From assembly GCF_035818675.1 (NCBI RefSeq), contig NZ_JAYKZZ010000004.1:1-64000 (forward strand): a DNA stretch of 64,000 nucleotides, read 5' to 3'. The notes under the pieces were generated by a model. It saw nothing but the letters and a program-made list of their open reading frames with translations, did no database searches and was not told where the DNA came from. The DNA is from Parapedobacter flavus (GTDB lineage Bacteria; Bacteroidota; Bacteroidia; Sphingobacteriales; Sphingobacteriaceae). Positions 61,101 through 64,000 of this stretch are shown in pieces (position 1 is the stretch's first letter; each line of letters opens with the position of its first letter). The translations under genes were made by a program, and so were the position numbers.

Positions 61101-61955
61101 ATGAAGTTAATCCGATACGGCGACTCCGGCCGTGAAAAAATAGGAGTGCAGCGAGATGGTGTGAACTACGATGTATCCGCTTTCGGCGGCGACTACAACG
61201 AGGCTTTTTTTGAAAACAACGGCATTGCCCGGTTGGAAGAATTCATCAAAGCCAACGAAGGTAAACTGATTGCCGTACCCGAAGGCACACGCATCGGCAG
61301 TCCGATCGCACGCCCCTCGAAAATACTTTGCATCGGACTCAATTACCGCGACCATGCGAAAGAAACCGGCGCTAAAATCCCCGAAGAACCCATTATCTTC
61401 ATGAAATCCACCACGTCTTTGTGTGGGCCGTACGATGATGTCGTCATCCCGAAAAACTCCACCAAGACCGACTGGGAAGTAGAGTTCGGCATCGTCATCG
61501 GCAAACGGGCATCCTACGTTTCCGAAGCCGACGCATTCGACCACGTGGCCGGCTACGTGTTGCATAATGATGTTTCCGAACGCGAATTTCAATTGGAGCG
61601 TGGCGGCACGTGGGACAAAGGGAAAGGATGCGACACCTTTGCGCCAATCGGTCCCTTTTTGGCCACCAAAGATGAAATCAAAGACATCAACAATGTACGC
61701 CTTTGGCTCACGGTAAACGGAACAACCTACCAAGATGGCACAACGGCCGATCTCATTTTCAACGTGCCCTTTATCATCAGCTACGTAAGCCAGTTCATGA
61801 CATTGCTACCCGGCGACGTGATTTCCACCGGCACACCGGCTGGCGTGGGGCTCGGGTTCAATCCACCCATCTACCTCAAACCCGGCGACGTAGTCGAGCT
61901 GGGCGCTGAAGGATTAGGTACTTCGCGGCAGGTGGTTAAGGCTTATCAGCAGTAA
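61101..61955 (+). CDS. Fumarylacetoacetate hydrolase family enzyme, probable 2,4-diketo-3-deoxy-L-fuconate hydrolase
   Basis: This 284-residue protein has an N-terminal FAH cap (MKLIRYGDSGREKIGVQRDG) and the catalytic domain with KILCIGLNYRDHAKETG, PIIFMKSTTSLCGP, and metal ligands in DWEVEFGIVIGK (two Glu) and LHNDVSERE (Asp). The C-terminal GDVISTGTPAGVG is typical. In the L-fucose/L-rhamnose oxidative route this family cleaves the 2,4-diketo-3-deoxy acid to pyruvate and lactate (known). Context supports that here. It is preceded by an unusual CTAANNA heptamer array that includes a possible internal promoter. Confidence 0.9.
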   Translation: MKLIRYGDSGREKIGVQRDGVNYDVSAFGGDYNEAFFENNGIARLEEFIKANEGKLIAVPEGTRIGSPIARPSKILCIGLNYRDHAKETGAKIPEEPIIFMKSTTSLCGPYDDVVIPKNSTKTDWEVEFGIVIGKRASYVSEADAFDHVAGYVLHNDVSEREFQLERGGTWDKGKGCDTFAPIGPFLATKDEIKDINNVRLWLTVNGTTYQDGTTADLIFNVPFIISYVSQFMTLLPGDVISTGTPAGVGLGFNPPIYLKPGDVVELGAEGLGTSRQVVKAYQQ

Positions 61956-61998
61956 TTGGGATAAGCATTTCGGTATAGGGGCGTTGTGGATGGGTCGG

Positions 61999-62952
61999 TT
62001 ACTCAACCACGACGCCCATGTTGCTGAATTTGTCGATACGGTCGCTCACCAATTGGTCGACCGTTTTCTTTTGGAGGATGGCCAAATCACTCAGGAGTTG
62101 CTGTTTTACCGATTCGGCGATTCCTTGTGGATGGTGATGGGCGCCGCCAAGGGGCTCTTTAATGATGCCATCGATGAGCCCGTTTTTCGACATGTCGTCG
62201 GCGGTTAGTTTTAGGGCCTCAGCCGCCCGTTCTTTATAGTCCCAGCTGCGCCAGAGGATGGAAGAACAAGACTCGGGCGATATCACCGAGTACCACGTAT
62301 GTTCGAGCATGTATACCTTATCGCCAATACCGATACCCAGTGCGCCACCCGAGGCCCCTTCACCGATAACGATACAGATGATGGGTACTTTCAGTACGGC
62401 CATTTCCATAAGGTTGCGCGCAATCGCCTCCCCCTGGCCACGCTCTTCGGCCTCTATCCCGGGGTAGGCCCCCATGGTGTCGATGAGTGTAACCACCGGT
62501 TTCCCGAATTTCTCGGCGAGTTTCATCAGCCGCAATGCCTTTCGGTAGCCTTCGGGGTTAGCCATGCCGAAGTTACGGAATTGGCGTTCTTTGGTGTTTT
62601 TGCCTTTCTGGTGACCGATAACCATCACCGATTGGCCGCCAATGGTGGCAAAGCCGCCTACCATGGCTTTGTCGTCGCGCACGTTGCGGTCGCCATGAAG
62701 CTCAATGAAGTCATCGCAGATCATATTGACATAGTCGAGGGTTTGTGGCCGGTCGGGATGACGCGACATCTGTACCTTTTGCCAACCCGTCATATTATTA
62801 TATATCTCGTGCTTGGTCTTCTCCAGCTTGTCCTGCAATTCCGCCAAGGTAGCGCTCATGTCTACCTTCGTCTTGTCGGCTACCTGGTTTACCTTATCAA
62901 TCTGCATCAGCAAATCGGCAATGGGCTTTTCAAAATCAAACGTTGTTTCCAT
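61999..62952 (-). CDS. accA: Acetyl-CoA carboxylase carboxyltransferase subunit alpha
   Basis: This 317-residue protein begins TTFDFEKPIADLLMQIDKVNQ and has SRHPDRPQTLDYVNMICDDF, GHQKGKNTKERQFRNFGMANPEGYRKALRLMKLAEKFGKPVV-type sequence and GEGASGGALGIGIGDKVYMLEHTWYSVISPE, which form the carboxybiotin/CoA site. It works with AccD to transfer CO2 from biotin-BCCP to acetyl-CoA, the first step in fatty acid synthesis. Length equals that of E. coli AccA. It is convergent with the FAH gene (43 bases) and alone; no accD, accB or accC nearby. Confidence 0.96.
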   Translation of the reverse strand: METTFDFEKPIADLLMQIDKVNQVADKTKVDMSATLAELQDKLEKTKHEIYNNMTGWQKVQMSRHPDRPQTLDYVNMICDDFIELHGDRNVRDDKAMVGGFATIGGQSVMVIGHQKGKNTKERQFRNFGMANPEGYRKALRLMKLAEKFGKPVVTLIDTMGAYPGIEAEERGQGEAIARNLMEMAVLKVPIICIVIGEGASGGALGIGIGDKVYMLEHTWYSVISPESCSSILWRSWDYKERAAEALKLTADDMSKNGLIDGIIKEPLGGAHHHPQGIAESVKQQLLSDLAILQKKTVDQLVSDRIDKFSNMGVVVE

Positions 62953-63079
62953 ATATGCGGTATCGCGAAAATCGGCTGCTAAGGTAGGGATTTGTCGCGA
63001 CTAATAAAAAAGTAGGTCCGCAGGCACTGGCTTGGTTTTTGCGTTAATTTGTGCTGTTCAGTTAAATCATACATTTTCG

Positions 63080-64000
63080 ATGACGCTTATGGTCAGATCC
63101 ATTACCTTGTCTCTTCTGGTTTCGTGTATGTTTGCCGTTACTACCCAAGCGGTTACCTATCCCGGTGTTTTGTTCGAAAACAGTGTGCTGGGCGGGAATT
63201 ACATGCACAGCAATGTCTACCACGACGAATACAGCTGGGTGGAAAACGCGGCTGGAAGATTGCCTGTGTCGGATTCCATTTTCTTTACACCGGGCAATTC
63301 CCTTTCGTTGAAATACATCTCTGCCGGAAACGGCGATTGGCGTACGCAGATTACTTTTCCCGAAGGAGCAAACAGCTACCTTCCCGATGCCGGTGACGTG
63401 TTGACGTTCAAATTGTACGTGGTATCCCATACAGAGAGCCGCGTGTTGCCCAGAATGGCAGTGAACCAGCGCGATACCGTGAGCAACGCGTTTGAGCTGG
63501 CGGACTATATCGATGGCTTCCGTACCAATATGTGGCTCGATGTACGTGTGCCGGTAACAGCCATCGGCGGACTCCAGATGGGGCAGCTTGTTGACGGGGT
63601 ACAGTTATCGCAGGGGCAGGCAGACACCGCCACCCATTGGTTATACATCGATCAAATTGAGTTCGTTTCGGCAAATCCACCACGGGCGAAACTCTCGTCG
63701 CCGGCGGTGCTGGCATCCGCTACGGCTTACGACCGGCATGTCGACCTCACCTGGCAATTGCCGCTTACGCCCAGTATCCGGTATATTAAGGTTTATCGGG
63801 CCGAGGATAATGAACATTTCGAACCCATAGCCATTCGGCCGGTGTTTGTACAGAAGTACACCGATTTCGTTCCGTATCCGAAGAAAACGTATTACTATAA
63901 AATTGCGTGGGTCGATTACGATTACTTGGAGTCGCCGTTTTCGGACGTGGTGGAAGCCACCACCCATATCGCCAACGATAGCACCTTGCTGAACGTGATG
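63080..64000 (+). CDS. Secreted glucoamylase-family (GH144-like) protein, N-terminal part, 3' truncated
   Basis: The frame is open from the ATG at 63080 to the window end (307 codons, no stop). It has a signal peptide (residues 1-24, LVSCMFAVTTQA). A beta-rich N-terminal domain follows (YPGVLFENSVLGGNYMHS, TPGNSLSLKY, MWLDVRVPV), then a fibronectin type III-like module (about 212-300, AYDRHVDLTWQLPL, YYYKIAWVDYDYLESPFS). From memory this layout precedes the catalytic domain of Bacteroidota glucoamylase-family (GH144-type) proteins, which act on beta-1,2-glucans; the catalytic part lies beyond the window, so the call is tentative. Start could also be the ATG at 63089. Confidence 0.6.
   Translation, partial: MTLMVRSITLSLLVSCMFAVTTQAVTYPGVLFENSVLGGNYMHSNVYHDEYSWVENAAGRLPVSDSIFFTPGNSLSLKYISAGNGDWRTQITFPEGANSYLPDAGDVLTFKLYVVSHTESRVLPRMAVNQRDTVSNAFELADYIDGFRTNMWLDVRVPVTAIGGLQMGQLVDGVQLSQGQADTATHWLYIDQIEFVSANPPRAKLSSPAVLASATAYDRHVDLTWQLPLTPSIRYIKVYRAEDNEHFEPIAIRPVFVQKYTDFVPYPKKTYYYKIAWVDYDYLESPFSDVVEATTHIANDSTLLNVM

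Overview
The window looks like the chromosome of a member of the Bacteroidota, most likely Sphingobacteriales (Parapedobacter/Pedobacter-like); this rank is inferred. The markers are a type IX secretion (T9SS) type B sorting domain, PorP/SprF and PorT proteins, a PD40-OmpA protein, type III glutamine synthetase, a DUF3276 PUR-alpha-like protein, GH92 and M61 enzymes, and promoters of the form TTG-N20-TAnnTTTG with few Shine-Dalgarno sites. Base composition is near 50% G+C. I see no phage, insertion sequence, CRISPR array or tRNA gene; apart from duplications and intergenic repeats the window looks like stable core genome.

Layout. 1-6650: a truncated T9SS-type adhesin, PorP/SprF, a small protein, a PD40/OmpA protein and another small protein. 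6666-12563 (-): a tripartite RND efflux pump. 12731-21852 (+): N-formylglutamate amidohydrolase-like enzyme, DUF1704 'QEGLA' zinc carboxypeptidase, GshB-like ATP-grasp ligase, cardiolipin synthase, a macroglobulin/plug surface protein and DNA polymerase IV. 21834-29498 (mostly -): YihY, acyl-CoA ligase, a small barrel protein, M61 peptidase, an SDR, PorT and UbiE. 29574-29985: RNase P RNA. 30111-34379: a sigma-54 type response regulator, a small membrane protein, homoserine dehydrogenase and MetY with a long structured leader. 34925-45094: glutamine synthetase III, an S9 peptidase, an ABC exporter pair and a serine hydrolase. 45119-47893 (-): a LiaF-like / LytS / LytR operon with a perfect promoter. 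48093-54526: DUF3276, a zinc peptidase, a LuxE-like ligase, two tandem TlpA paralogues, a frameshifted AraC fragment, DUF5808 and FabG. 54905-61955: a GH92 mannosidase, an AraC regulator and a four-gene deoxysugar-acid pathway. 61999-64000: AccA and the start of a probable glucoamylase-family enzyme.

Genes that work together: the adhesin, PorP/SprF, PD40-OmpA and PorT belong to or depend on T9SS; the amidohydrolase-DUF1704-ATP-grasp trio looks like a make-and-break amide-bond system whose product is unknown; the mutarotase, UxaA-type dehydratase, SDR and FAH hydrolase form a plausible non-phosphorylative L-fuconate/L-rhamnonate route; homoserine dehydrogenase and MetY serve homocysteine/methionine synthesis.

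The best candidates for undescribed biology are the amide-bond trio, a Cys-Cys leader ORF with mutually exclusive hairpins before metY, a family of seven-base phased intergenic arrays, and several -7 boxes placed so close to start codons that the mRNAs should be leaderless.
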